DNA from: an uncultured Treponema sp. | GTDB taxonomy: Bacteria; Spirochaetota; Spirochaetia; Treponematales; Treponemataceae | Length of the DNA stretch: 8,040 nucleotides | Assembly (NCBI GenBank): GCA_946538875.1 | Contig: CAMNHD010000055.1 | Coordinates: forward strand, 1-8,040 | Direction of reading: 5' to 3' | Part shown: piece by piece, positions 1 through 6,401 of the stretch | Layout: every line of letters starts with the position of its first letter | Position numbering within the stretch: the first letter of the stretch is position 1 | Notes under the pieces: generated by a model | Seen by the model: the letters and a program-made list of their open reading frames with translations, nothing else | Database searches by the model: none | Told to the model about the DNA's origin: nothing | Translations under genes and position numbers: made by a program

Positions 1-1
1 T

Positions 2-76
2 GTTAAATCATTTCATGATGAAATTAATTCCATGCAGGAAGTTACCTTGACAATGATTGCAAAAGAAAACAAATAA
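2..76 (+). CDS. 3' end of an unidentified gene (partial)
   Basis: Frame 2 is open from the window edge to a TAA at 74-76 and gives 24 residues ending in MIAKENK. The peptide is charged, with no membrane segment or recognisable motif, so no function is offered. The reasons to believe it is coding are that the frame is open from the first base and that it stops 18 bases before the next gene, as expected for a neighbour on the same strand. A 75-base open frame can arise by chance, so this remains uncertain. If real, the -35 region of the following gene lies inside its last codons. Confidence 0.4.
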   Translation, partial: VKSFHDEINSMQEVTLTMIAKENK

Positions 77-85
77 TGCTAATCT
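57..85 (+). promoter_or_regulatory. Possible promoter of the GH114-like lipoprotein gene
   Basis: TTGCAA (57-62), 17 bases, then TAATCT (80-85), with the ATG at 95. This would put the transcription start about three bases before the start codon, and there is no Shine-Dalgarno sequence in between. The -10 box keeps only the three most conserved positions (TA and final T). An alternative pair is TTGACA (47-52) with AATAAT (72-77): better boxes, but a long 19-base spacer. The two cannot be told apart from sequence alone. Confidence 0.3.
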
Positions 86-94
86 TGTAACCCC

Positions 95-940
95 ATGAGA
101 AAAATTAATTTATTCTTCAGCCTTATAAGCGCAATAATGCTTCTCTCCTGCACGAGCACTACACCCACAAAGAACGACAACACCAGCTACGGAGTGTTCC
201 TGGGAATCAGTTCCGACGACCTAAAAAACTCCAGGACTGGCCACGAACTTGAGGAACGCATCCTTTCCTACGACACGATAGTCATAGATGCGCAGGAAGT
301 GTCGGAAGACTACATCCGCTCATGGAAAAACTCGGGGCACAAAGTCTTTTCGTACATAAACACAGGAGCCCTGGAAGATTACCGCGACTACTACGAAGAT
401 TACAAGGATCTCTGCCTGGAAGTCTACACAAACTGGGAAGACGAATGCTGGGTAGACGTCACTGCCCCCAAGTGGCAGACATTCATGCAGGAACTTGCCT
501 CCCGGCTGGCCGCAAGCGGAATAGACGGCTTCTTTGTGGACAATGCGGACGTATATTACCACCACAAGGAAGACTCTTTCTTTGAAGCCTTGTGCACAAT
601 CACTTCCGGATTCAGGAAAATTCTCCCGGAAGTAATCATAAACGGAGGCGACACCTTTGTTTCAAGGCTAATCAAGGAAGGAAAAACTTCCTGCATAAGC
701 GGCGTAAACCAGGAGTGCGTCTTCTCCACAATCAAAGACTACAAAAAGGATATCTTTGCCGCCCAGGACGCGGAGGAAACCGAATACTTTACACAATACC
801 TGGCAGACTGCAAGGCCGCAAAGCTTTCAGTCTACCTTCTGGAATACACCAAGGACCAAAAACTTGTGGACAGCATAGTATCTTACTGCAAACAGGAAGG
901 ATTCAAGTATTACGTTTCTTCAAAAGTGGACCTAAGGTAG
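95..940 (+). CDS. Exported lipoprotein, GH114/TM1410-like TIM-barrel glycosidase
   Basis: A 281-residue predicted lipoprotein: basic MRK start, hydrophobic stretch 5-17, and lipobox LLSC with Cys19 as lipidation site, so the mature protein sits on the outside of a membrane. The rest resembles the GH114 / TM1410 fold (endo-alpha-1,4-polygalactosaminidase-like; related to the hydrolase domain of PelA). Strand-like motifs follow in barrel order: YDTIVIDAQ (59-67), KVFSYINTG (83-91), WVDVTAPKW (119-127), GIDGFFVDN (142-150), EVIINGGD (179-186), GVNQECVF (203-210), VYLLEY (246-251) and YYVSS (272-276). Asp65, Asp149 and Glu250 sit at strand ends and are the likely active-site acids. Length is usual for a single-domain member plus signal. 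The role, inferred only, is cleavage of a galactosamine-containing or other polysaccharide at the cell surface. No other sugar gene is nearby. The start is the only ATG giving a complete signal peptide. Confidence 0.82.
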   Translation: MRKINLFFSLISAIMLLSCTSTTPTKNDNTSYGVFLGISSDDLKNSRTGHELEERILSYDTIVIDAQEVSEDYIRSWKNSGHKVFSYINTGALEDYRDYYEDYKDLCLEVYTNWEDECWVDVTAPKWQTFMQELASRLAASGIDGFFVDNADVYYHHKEDSFFEALCTITSGFRKILPEVIINGGDTFVSRLIKEGKTSCISGVNQECVFSTIKDYKKDIFAAQDAEETEYFTQYLADCKAAKLSVYLLEYTKDQKLVDSIVSYCKQEGFKYYVSSKVDLR

Positions 941-957
941 ACTTCATACTGCATCTA

Positions 958-986
958 TTGTTCAAGCGCTAAAAAAAGTGTAGTAT
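958..986 (+). promoter_or_regulatory. Promoter of the ECF transporter gene, leaderless geometry
   Basis: TTGTTC (958-963), 17 bases, TAGTAT (981-986), then six bases (987-992) and the ATG at 993. Transcription starting seven bases after the -10 box would begin on the A of ATG. The -35 box matches the consensus only in TTG, so alone this would be weak. The exact spacing is shared with the promoters at 3200-3228 and 5137-5165. No Shine-Dalgarno sequence precedes the ATG. Confidence 0.5.
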
Positions 987-992
987 TGGGCG

Positions 993-3158
993 ATGTCTGG
1001 AAATGAAACTTTTGCGGCTGAAAAAAAGCCGCTTATTTGCTTAAAAGATGTTTGCTACGCTTATCCCCAGGCCTCTGCCAAGGCGCTGAACCAGATCAGT
1101 TTTTCTGTTCTGCCTGGAGAATATATTGCGGTGGTGGGAAGCAACGGTTCGGGCAAAAGCACTCTTTCACGGCTGATTGCAGGCTTTTTTGAACCGGACA
1201 GCGGCTCACTGGAACTTGCTGACGGCGTGATTCCCGGGATAGTCTTTCAGCAGCCCAAGGAGCAGATTGTTGCAGGTGTTGTGGAGCGCGACACCGCTTT
1301 TGGTCCGCAGAATCTTGAGATGACCCGCGACGAAGTGGAACTGAGGACCATGGAATGTCTTTCCGTGGTAGGACTTGCAGACAGAGCCTCTTCCAGGACT
1401 TTTGAACTTTCCCTTGGCCAGACCCAGAGACTTGCATTCAGCGGAATACTGGCCCTTTTTCCTGACCTTTTGATTCTTGACGAAGTGACTGCCATGCTCG
1501 ACCCCAAGGCACGCGATGAAATCATCTCTTTTGTGGAGCAGTGGCACAAAAAGGGGCACACTATAATCCATGTGACCCACGACCAGAAGGAAGCGCTCAG
1601 TGCAGGGAGGATAATCGCACTTGACGGCGGAAGCATTGTCTTTGACGGAAGCAGCGCCGACTTTATGGCTGACACAAAGACTTTTACCAAGGTGTTCCGG
1701 GAGGATGCCGAACTCTTTGACAGCAGCGTGGACCTTGGAAAACTGGAAGAGCTTCCGGTGGCACTCAGGGCAGAGGGAATCTCGTTTTCCTACCCAGACC
1801 GGCAGGTATTTTCCAAGGTGAACCTTGAGCTTAGGAAAGGGACTCTTACAGCCCTGACCGGTCCAAGCGGCTGCGGAAAATCCACACTGCTGGAATGTCT
1901 TGCCGGACTGAAGCAGTGCAGTGAAGGACATATTTACTCAGACCAGAGACCTGCTCTCAGCCTGCAGGAAAGCGACGCGGCACTTTTTGCTCCCTATGCC
2001 GCAGATGATGTTGCCTTTGGTGCCCAGAACCGTGGAGTGGAAGGAAAGGCCCTGCTTGAACGCGTAAAAAATTCCATGCATGCAGTTGGACTTGACTACA
2101 AGGAATTCGGGAACAGGCGGACTTTCCAGCTTTCAGGCGGAGAAAAACGCAAACTTTCCATTGCGGGAATACTTGCGCTTGACTCTCAGGTTATACTTTT
2201 TGACGAACCCACATCCGCTTTGGACAGTACCTCAAGAATCACAGTGATGAAGTGCCTTAAAGACCTGGCTGCCAGCGGAAAAACGGTTCTTTTCAGCACT
2301 CACCGCATGGAAGAAGCCGATATGGCGGATGTATCCCTGAACTGGGAAACTCTTACCTCAACTGTTCAGGAGCCAGTGGAAAAAGAAGGACAAACTGCCG
2401 CCACCACAGACTTGCCTGAACAAAAGTGCATGGAAAGCGCCTCCCTTATCGTAAGACTGCAGAAGGCAGCCGGCGCATTCATGGCACCGCCAAAGATTCC
2501 CGATTCCCCCGTAAGCCGCATGGGAGACCTTGCAAAGTTCATAGTCTTCCTTGCCCTCTTTATAGGTTCCCTGGCAGTGATTCCTACTGCCGGAGTCGCA
2601 GCCCTGCTGTTTCTTTCTATTATATATGCCCTTTTAGCCAGATATCCGCTCACAAAACCTCTCAGGGCATATCTCAAGATTCTGCCGTGGCTTGTTTTCT
2701 TTGCTGCCATCCAGTTTTTCTTTTACCAGAACAACGACACCCAGGACATCATGTTCCAGTGGAAGTGGTTTGTTATGACCCGTGGTAAGCTTTTGCTTTT
2801 GATAAAGACTTTTATCAGGGCACCGGCCATAATCATCACTGTGGGAACCTTTGTCTTCAGCACCAACGAAAGACAGATTCTTGACGGGCTTTCTTCCCTG
2901 CTCAAGCCTCTTGCCATGATGAGGATTCCTGTAAGATATGTGGTTCTTGTGACCGGAATAATTTTCCGCTTTATTCCACTGCTTATCGACGAACTCTGCG
3001 GTATTGTAAAGACCCAGATGGTCAGGGGAGTTTTTGGTAACGCACGCGGCTTTGCAAAGATAAAGATTCTTGTGCCGCTTTTTTCACCGCTTATGCTTCA
3101 GACTTTCCGCAAAGCCCAGTACCTTGCGGATGCTCTTACCGCCAGATACTTTAAGTAG
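993..3158 (+). CDS. ECF transporter energising module, ATPase-ATPase-EcfT fusion
   Basis: A 721-residue protein joining the three parts of an energy-coupling factor module that drives vitamin or metal uptake with an S component. ATPase domain 1 (about 13-245): A-loop Tyr24, Walker A GSNGSGKST (49-57), Q-loop VFQQP (84-88), signature LSLGQ (139-143), Walker B ILDEVT with Glu164, switch His196. ATPase domain 2 (about 257-450): Walker A GPSGCGKST (290-298), Q325, LFAPYAADDVAFG (331-343, typical of EcfA), signature LSGGE (380-384), Walker B FDEPTSALD with Glu405, His437. A charged linker (about 451-508) leads to an EcfT/CbiQ-type membrane domain (about 511-721) with several hydrophobic segments and coupling-helix motifs MVRG (676-679) and TARYF (716-720). 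The last normally reads ARG; here Gly is replaced by Tyr and the protein ends one residue later. Domain 1 has a non-canonical signature (LSLGQ). No S component is in the window, so the substrate is unknown; a group II module shared by several S components is the natural reading. The start fits the promoter geometry. Confidence 0.92.
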   Translation: MSGNETFAAEKKPLICLKDVCYAYPQASAKALNQISFSVLPGEYIAVVGSNGSGKSTLSRLIAGFFEPDSGSLELADGVIPGIVFQQPKEQIVAGVVERDTAFGPQNLEMTRDEVELRTMECLSVVGLADRASSRTFELSLGQTQRLAFSGILALFPDLLILDEVTAMLDPKARDEIISFVEQWHKKGHTIIHVTHDQKEALSAGRIIALDGGSIVFDGSSADFMADTKTFTKVFREDAELFDSSVDLGKLEELPVALRAEGISFSYPDRQVFSKVNLELRKGTLTALTGPSGCGKSTLLECLAGLKQCSEGHIYSDQRPALSLQESDAALFAPYAADDVAFGAQNRGVEGKALLERVKNSMHAVGLDYKEFGNRRTFQLSGGEKRKLSIAGILALDSQVILFDEPTSALDSTSRITVMKCLKDLAASGKTVLFSTHRMEEADMADVSLNWETLTSTVQEPVEKEGQTAATTDLPEQKCMESASLIVRLQKAAGAFMAPPKIPDSPVSRMGDLAKFIVFLALFIGSLAVIPTAGVAALLFLSIIYALLARYPLTKPLRAYLKILPWLVFFAAIQFFFYQNNDTQDIMFQWKWFVMTRGKLLLLIKTFIRAPAIIITVGTFVFSTNERQILDGLSSLLKPLAMMRIPVRYVVLVTGIIFRFIPLLIDELCGIVKTQMVRGVFGNARGFAKIKILVPLFSPLMLQTFRKAQYLADALTARYFK

Positions 3159-3203
3159 AAGGAGAAACAAGGCATGACGCAGGTTTGGCTATTTAAAACT
3201 TGA
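3159..3203 (+). other. Shine-Dalgarno plus 9-codon open frame, possible gene remnant
   Basis: Directly after the ECF stop codon, AAGGAG (3159-3164) is followed nine bases later by ATG (3174) and a nine-codon frame, MTQVWLFKT, ending at TGA (3201-3203). The Shine-Dalgarno match is the best on the plus strand upstream of any start here, and its position is that of a downstream operon gene. The peptide is too short to identify. It could be the stump of a lost gene (for example a former ECF partner), a tiny translated peptide, or chance. The -35 box of the next gene overlaps its stop codon. Confidence 0.2.
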
Positions 3204-3228
3204 TTTTTTTTCTATTAAAATGTACAGT
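3200..3228 (+). promoter_or_regulatory. Promoter of the SLC13-type permease gene, leaderless geometry
   Basis: TTGATT (3200-3205), 17 bases, TACAGT (3223-3228), then ATCCCC (3229-3234) and ATG at 3235, placing the expected transcription start on the A of that ATG. An upstream in-frame ATG at 3220 lies between the -35 and -10 boxes, so it would not be transcribed from this promoter. A T-run between the -35 and -10 boxes adds flexibility. There is no Shine-Dalgarno sequence before either ATG. Confidence 0.55.
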
Positions 3229-3234
3229 ATCCCC

Positions 3235-4590
3235 ATGGAAAACATGAAATGGATTGTACTTGGGATCGCGGTGCTGATGTATGCGCTTGTGATTGCCTTT
3301 CAGAGTAAAAAGGTTTGGTTTACTTCTATTGCTGCCATTGCGGTTCTTGCCCTGGGAATGATTTTTCCTGACACAATTTTTATTCTGCCTGAAGATGTAA
3401 AGGCTGCGGCGACTTCCATGCCGTCCCATATGCATGCTTTTTTTCATGTGGTGGAAGACATCATCAACTGGAATGTCCTTTTGATTTACATCGGCAGCAT
3501 GATTATTGCGGCTCTTTTCATTTATTCAAGGGTGCCGGCCCGAATCGCCGACTCTATTATCTCCAGAAGTAAAAACACCGGTCTTGCGATGGTGGCGATT
3601 CTTGCCATGACCGGCATTATCTCTATCTTTGTGGAAAATGTGGCGACTGTACTGGTTATGGCTCCCATTGCCCTGGCTCTCTGCAAAAAGCTCAAGATAA
3701 ACCCCACTCTGTTTATGATTGGCCTTGCGGTCATGAGCAATCTCGAAGGAACTGCGACTCTTGTGGGTGACCCGCCTTCCATGATTTTCGCAAGCTATGC
3801 GGGATACAACTTCAATGACTTCTTTTTGCACAACGGCACACTTTCCATCTTCTTTGTGGTGCAGGCCGGACTGCTTGTGGGCTGTGTGTTCTTTTACATC
3901 TTCTTTGTGCGTAACGGGAAAAACAAGGTTCAAGTGGACACAGAGCCTGTCATCTCATGGTTCCCGCTGGCACTTCTCCTGCTGATGATTTTTGGCCTGG
4001 CGGGGATTTCATTTATCCATACAAACTTTAAGTACCTGAGCGGACTTTTTGTGCTGGCACTTGGTGTACTGGGGCTTCTGTGGTATCTGACCTTCCAGCG
4101 CAAGTCTTTTAAGGAAACAGGGAGCCTTGTCAAGGAGCTTGACTGGGAAACTATCTTCTTTTTGATTGGAATATTTGTTGTCATCGGCGGAATAGAAGCT
4201 ACCGGCCTGCTCAAGGACTTTGCGGGATTCCTTTCCCAGCTTACGGGCGGCTCAAAGGTGCTCGGCTTTGTGATTATCCTTGCCGTGTCTATTATCATAA
4301 GCGGTTTTGTGGACAATGTGCCTTATATTCTTGCAATGCTGCCTGTTGCTGACCAGATGGCACAGTCAATGGGGCTCAAGCCGGAACTGTACATGTTTGC
4401 CCTGCTTGTGGGAAGCTGCCTTGGCGGAAACCTTACGCCATTCGGGGCTTCTGCAAATGTGGTTGCTATGGGAATCGTCAAAAAGGAAGGATATCCGATG
4501 AAATTCACCGGCTGGCTCAAGGTTGGAGTGCCGTTCACTGTGCTGACTACGGCTTCGGCAGCTCTTGTGCTCTGGCTGCTCTGGGCATAG
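3235..4590 (+). CDS. SLC13/ArsB-type (ion transporter superfamily) permease
   Basis: A 451-residue, very hydrophobic inner-membrane protein with the two-fold repeat of the ArsB/NhaD/SLC13 ion transporter superfamily. First half: FVENVATVLVMAPIAL (132-147), then the hairpin SNLEGTATLVGDPPSMI (168-184), close to the family pattern GGTATLIGDPPN. Second half: DWETIFFLIGIFVVIGG (303-319), GFVDNVPYILAMLP (357-370) and GGNLTPFGASANVVAMG (397-413). The two Asn-rich hairpins are where substrate and Na+ bind in characterised SLC13 relatives. About ten to twelve membrane segments can be drawn. The substrate cannot be read from sequence: an anion (dicarboxylate, arsenite or other oxyanion) and Na+/H+ exchange all occur in the superfamily, and no ArsA, ArsR or metabolic gene is adjacent. 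The start at 3235 is chosen over 3220 because the -10 box lies between them; another ATG follows at 3244. It ends just before a strong terminator, so it appears monocistronic. Confidence 0.88.
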   Translation: MENMKWIVLGIAVLMYALVIAFQSKKVWFTSIAAIAVLALGMIFPDTIFILPEDVKAAATSMPSHMHAFFHVVEDIINWNVLLIYIGSMIIAALFIYSRVPARIADSIISRSKNTGLAMVAILAMTGIISIFVENVATVLVMAPIALALCKKLKINPTLFMIGLAVMSNLEGTATLVGDPPSMIFASYAGYNFNDFFLHNGTLSIFFVVQAGLLVGCVFFYIFFVRNGKNKVQVDTEPVISWFPLALLLLMIFGLAGISFIHTNFKYLSGLFVLALGVLGLLWYLTFQRKSFKETGSLVKELDWETIFFLIGIFVVIGGIEATGLLKDFAGFLSQLTGGSKVLGFVIILAVSIIISGFVDNVPYILAMLPVADQMAQSMGLKPELYMFALLVGSCLGGNLTPFGASANVVAMGIVKKEGYPMKFTGWLKVGVPFTVLTTASAALVLWLLWA

Positions 4591-4603
4591 AGAAAACTTG
4601 GGG

Positions 4604-4639
4604 AAGGTACCTGCTCTGATTGTGTCAGGTACCTTTTTT
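4604..4639 (+). terminator. Hairpin terminator after the SLC13-type gene
   Basis: AAGGTACCTG (4604-4613) pairs with CAGGTACCTT (4626-4635): a perfect 10-bp stem with a 12-base loop, running into six T residues (4634-4639). It lies 13 bases past the permease stop, a textbook intrinsic terminator for the plus strand. The T-run overlaps the stop codon (4638-4640) of the convergent minus-strand gene. Read from the minus strand the stem is the same but no T-run follows, so it should stop that strand less well. Each arm contains the palindrome AGGTACCT. Confidence 0.88.
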
Positions 4640-5027
4640 ATGCGGAAATTGAAAATACGGTGCCTGGCTCTGGCAGGAGTCCTGCAAGTCCGTATGTTCC
4701 CGGGGCTGAATTTGAAACTGCAATGTGGATCTGTTCCTGATAGGCCATAATCAGTGCATCCTGCTGACCTTCTGACATCCGCATCACGTCGTCTTTTGAA
4801 ACAGGATTCTTTTTCATTGAAACAAGCTGGTCAATCAGCGTGTTCAAGATACGGAGCCTGTTTACCGGCACACCTCTTTCACCTTTTCCCGCCGGAGTGC
4901 CTTTTACGTGGTCAAACTGGGTGAATACGGCGACACTGGGCTTTACGGGCACATAGAGTTTCCCGGAAGAAGATGAAAATACTGTTCTGTAAGTTGAAGC
5001 GTTCAAATTGATATCGTTTGTATACAT
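4638..5027 (-). CDS. Small conserved hypothetical protein
   Basis: A 129-residue soluble protein without signal peptide or membrane segment; function not recognised. The N-terminus (1-30) is rich in Ser, Thr and Asn and looks flexible. A compact core follows: SVAVFTQFDHVKGTPAG (31-47), a Gly-rich turn (GKGERGVPVNR, 47-57), then an amphipathic helix RLRILNTLIDQLVSMKK (57-73). A second helical part (about 78-104, MSEGQQDALIMAYQEQI) and a Gly/Pro tail (109-122) close the protein. The core has the feel of a family kept among treponemes; that is memory, not a search. It is a single gene, convergent with the permease and divergent from the symporter. ATG at 5027 is chosen over an in-frame GTG at 5036 because that GTG lies inside the Shine-Dalgarno sequence. 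The well-formed ribosome binding site and the convergent terminator argue that it is a real gene. Confidence 0.75.
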   Translation of the reverse strand: MYTNDINLNASTYRTVFSSSSGKLYVPVKPSVAVFTQFDHVKGTPAGKGERGVPVNRLRILNTLIDQLVSMKKNPVSKDDVMRMSEGQQDALIMAYQEQIHIAVSNSAPGTYGLAGLLPEPGTVFSISA

Positions 5028-5032
5028 AATTC

Positions 5033-5039
5033 TCACCTC
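5033..5039 (-). promoter_or_regulatory. Strong ribosome binding site of the small hypothetical gene
   Basis: On the minus strand GAGGTGA is followed by five bases (GAATT) and ATG at 5027. It is a seven-base match to the anti-Shine-Dalgarno end of 16S rRNA. It settles the start, since the alternative GTG (5036-5034) is part of it. It contrasts with the three plus-strand genes that have no such site. Confidence 0.75.
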
Positions 5040-5136
5040 TCTACTTACACTATCGGCATGTCATATAAAAAATTAAGATATTTTTTTGGCTTCTCCGCAG
5101 TACCGGTCCAGCACAGTGGAACTGTCCGGCGAAAAA

Positions 5137-5165
5137 TTGACTTACTTATTGTACTCTGCTATAAT
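5137..5165 (+). promoter_or_regulatory. Near-consensus promoter of the SLC1-type gene, leaderless geometry
   Basis: TTGACT (5137-5142), 17 bases, perfect TATAAT (5160-5165), then CTGAAC (5166-5171) and ATG at 5172. Eleven of twelve box positions match sigma-70 consensus at ideal spacing, the strongest promoter in the window. The expected transcription start is the A of ATG. It lies inside the upstream extension of the open frame that begins at 5058, so that extension cannot be translated from this transcript. Confidence 0.85.
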
Positions 5166-5171
5166 CTGAAC

Positions 5172-6401
5172 ATGAAACTTTGGTTAAAATACTTGATCGG
5201 CATAGCAATCGGCGCTCTTACCGCACTGCTTATCCCAGCCAACACCCCTCAGTCACAGGCCGTGCTGGACTTTATACTAAACATAGTGATCCGCTTTGGC
5301 CGTTACATGCTTCTTCCCCTGCTTTTCTTTTCCATTGCGACAGCATGTTACAAGCTGCGTGAAGAAAAACTGATTGTAAAGACTGGTCTCTGGACCTTTA
5401 TCATAATCATCGCATCTTCTGCGATACTGGCGCTTCTGGGGCTATTCTCCGCATTGATTGTGCATCTCCCGCGCATCCCCATCCTGATGGAAAAAACTAC
5501 TGAAGTTCCTTCAATTGAGCTAAAGGACCTGCTATTGAAAATCTTCCCCTACTCAGGCTTCCAGGCAATCCTTGAGGGCGCCTATCTGCTGCCCTGCTTT
5601 ATCTTTGCGGGACTAATCGGTGCCGGTGCCGCAAGTGAAAAAACTGCCTCAAAATCACTTTTCCCGTTTTTCGACTCGTTCAGCCGCGTCTGCTACAACA
5701 TCATGACTTTTTTCTCAGAAATGCTGGCAGTCGGAATTATCGCCGTAATGAGCAGGTGGACACTTGATTTTATTGCGCTTCAGAAGGCAAAAGTGTACAT
5801 GCCGATGGTAATCATGCTGTTGGTGGACCTTGTGATAATTGCCGTGGTAGTCTATCCGGTGATAGTTCATTTTGTCTGCCATGACAACAAGCCCTGGCGC
5901 GTTCTATACGCAGGCATCTGTCCATTCCTTACAGCATTCTTCAGCGGCGACACAAACCTTGCGCTTCCCCTGAACATGAGGCACGGAAAGGAAAGCCTTG
6001 GAATCCGCAGAAAGTGCAATGCGGTGACATTCCCGCTCTTTTCCGTCTTTGGGCGCGGAGGTTCTGCCCTGGTTGCGGCCGTAAGTTTTGTAAACATACT
6101 GCGCTCATATTCCCAGCTCGAAATTTCATTGGGAACCGCACTTTGGATTGGCGGAATGGCCTTTGCGCTTTCCTTTGTCCTGTGCCAGTACTCAAGCGGA
6201 GGAGCATTTGTTGCAATAGCAATAATGTGCTCGCTGTACGGCCCAAGTTACGAAGCCGGCTACCTTTTGATAAGGGATGCCTCACCGATAATCTGTGCCT
6301 TTGCAGCAGGATTCGATGCTCTTACCGCCATCTTTGGAAGCTACATCGTTGCCGTACGCACCAAGCAGATTGAGCACAACGACCTGAGGCATTACATCTA
6401 A
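5172..6401 (+). CDS. Diverged SLC1-type (dicarboxylate/amino acid:cation) symporter
   Basis: A 409-residue inner-membrane protein of the sodium:dicarboxylate symporter family (SDF, SLC1/GltPh fold). N-terminal half: hydrophobic helices from 4 on, with PLLFFSIATACYKL (49-62), where relatives have PLIFxSxxxGI. C-terminal core: re-entrant hairpin 1 FFSGDTNLALP (256-266) in place of SSSAATLP; helix 7 FPLFSVFGRGGSALVAAV (287-304), where GRGGS replaces NMDGT; hairpin 2 SSGGAFVAIAIMCSLYG (341-357); and helix 8 with GFDALTAIFGSYIVA (380-394). By my unaided alignment to GltPh, the helix-8 Asp394, Arg397 and Asn401 that bind substrate become Ser371, Ile374 and Ala378, while Asp405 is kept as Asp382. 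Fold and length fit the family, but acidic amino acid transport is doubtful. The open frame extends upstream to 5058; I reject that start because the promoter lies in it and residues from 5172 (MKLWLKYLIG) open the first helix. Confidence 0.85.
   Translation: MKLWLKYLIGIAIGALTALLIPANTPQSQAVLDFILNIVIRFGRYMLLPLLFFSIATACYKLREEKLIVKTGLWTFIIIIASSAILALLGLFSALIVHLPRIPILMEKTTEVPSIELKDLLLKIFPYSGFQAILEGAYLLPCFIFAGLIGAGAASEKTASKSLFPFFDSFSRVCYNIMTFFSEMLAVGIIAVMSRWTLDFIALQKAKVYMPMVIMLLVDLVIIAVVVYPVIVHFVCHDNKPWRVLYAGICPFLTAFFSGDTNLALPLNMRHGKESLGIRRKCNAVTFPLFSVFGRGGSALVAAVSFVNILRSYSQLEISLGTALWIGGMAFALSFVLCQYSSGGAFVAIAIMCSLYGPSYEAGYLLIRDASPIICAFAAGFDALTAIFGSYIVAVRTKQIEHNDLRHYI

Noticed and set aside
941..992. 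Riboswitch ahead of the ECF transporter gene
   Set aside because: Only 52 bases separate it from the previous gene, no stem structure is visible, and the promoter leaves no leader RNA.
1206..1931. A 241-codon minus-strand open frame inside the ECF gene
   Set aside because: It is antisense to the ATPase domains with their clear motifs, its translation is low in complexity and has no recognisable domain, and it has no promoter or ribosome site.
3220..3234. ATG 3220 as start of the SLC13-type permease
   Set aside because: It lies between the -35 and -10 boxes of the predicted promoter and has no Shine-Dalgarno sequence; ATG 3235 fits the repeated spacing.
5028..5036. GTG 5036 as start of the small hypothetical protein
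   Set aside because: The GTG is part of the Shine-Dalgarno sequence that serves ATG 5027.
5040..5100. Minus-strand promoter for the small hypothetical gene
   Set aside because: TTAATT and GATAGT at 16-base spacing can be picked out, but the region is T/A-rich and the match is too poor to list as a feature.
5058..5171. Upstream in-frame ATG extending the symporter by 38 residues
   Set aside because: The near-consensus promoter at 5137-5165 lies inside it, and ATG 5172 begins exactly at the expected transcription start.
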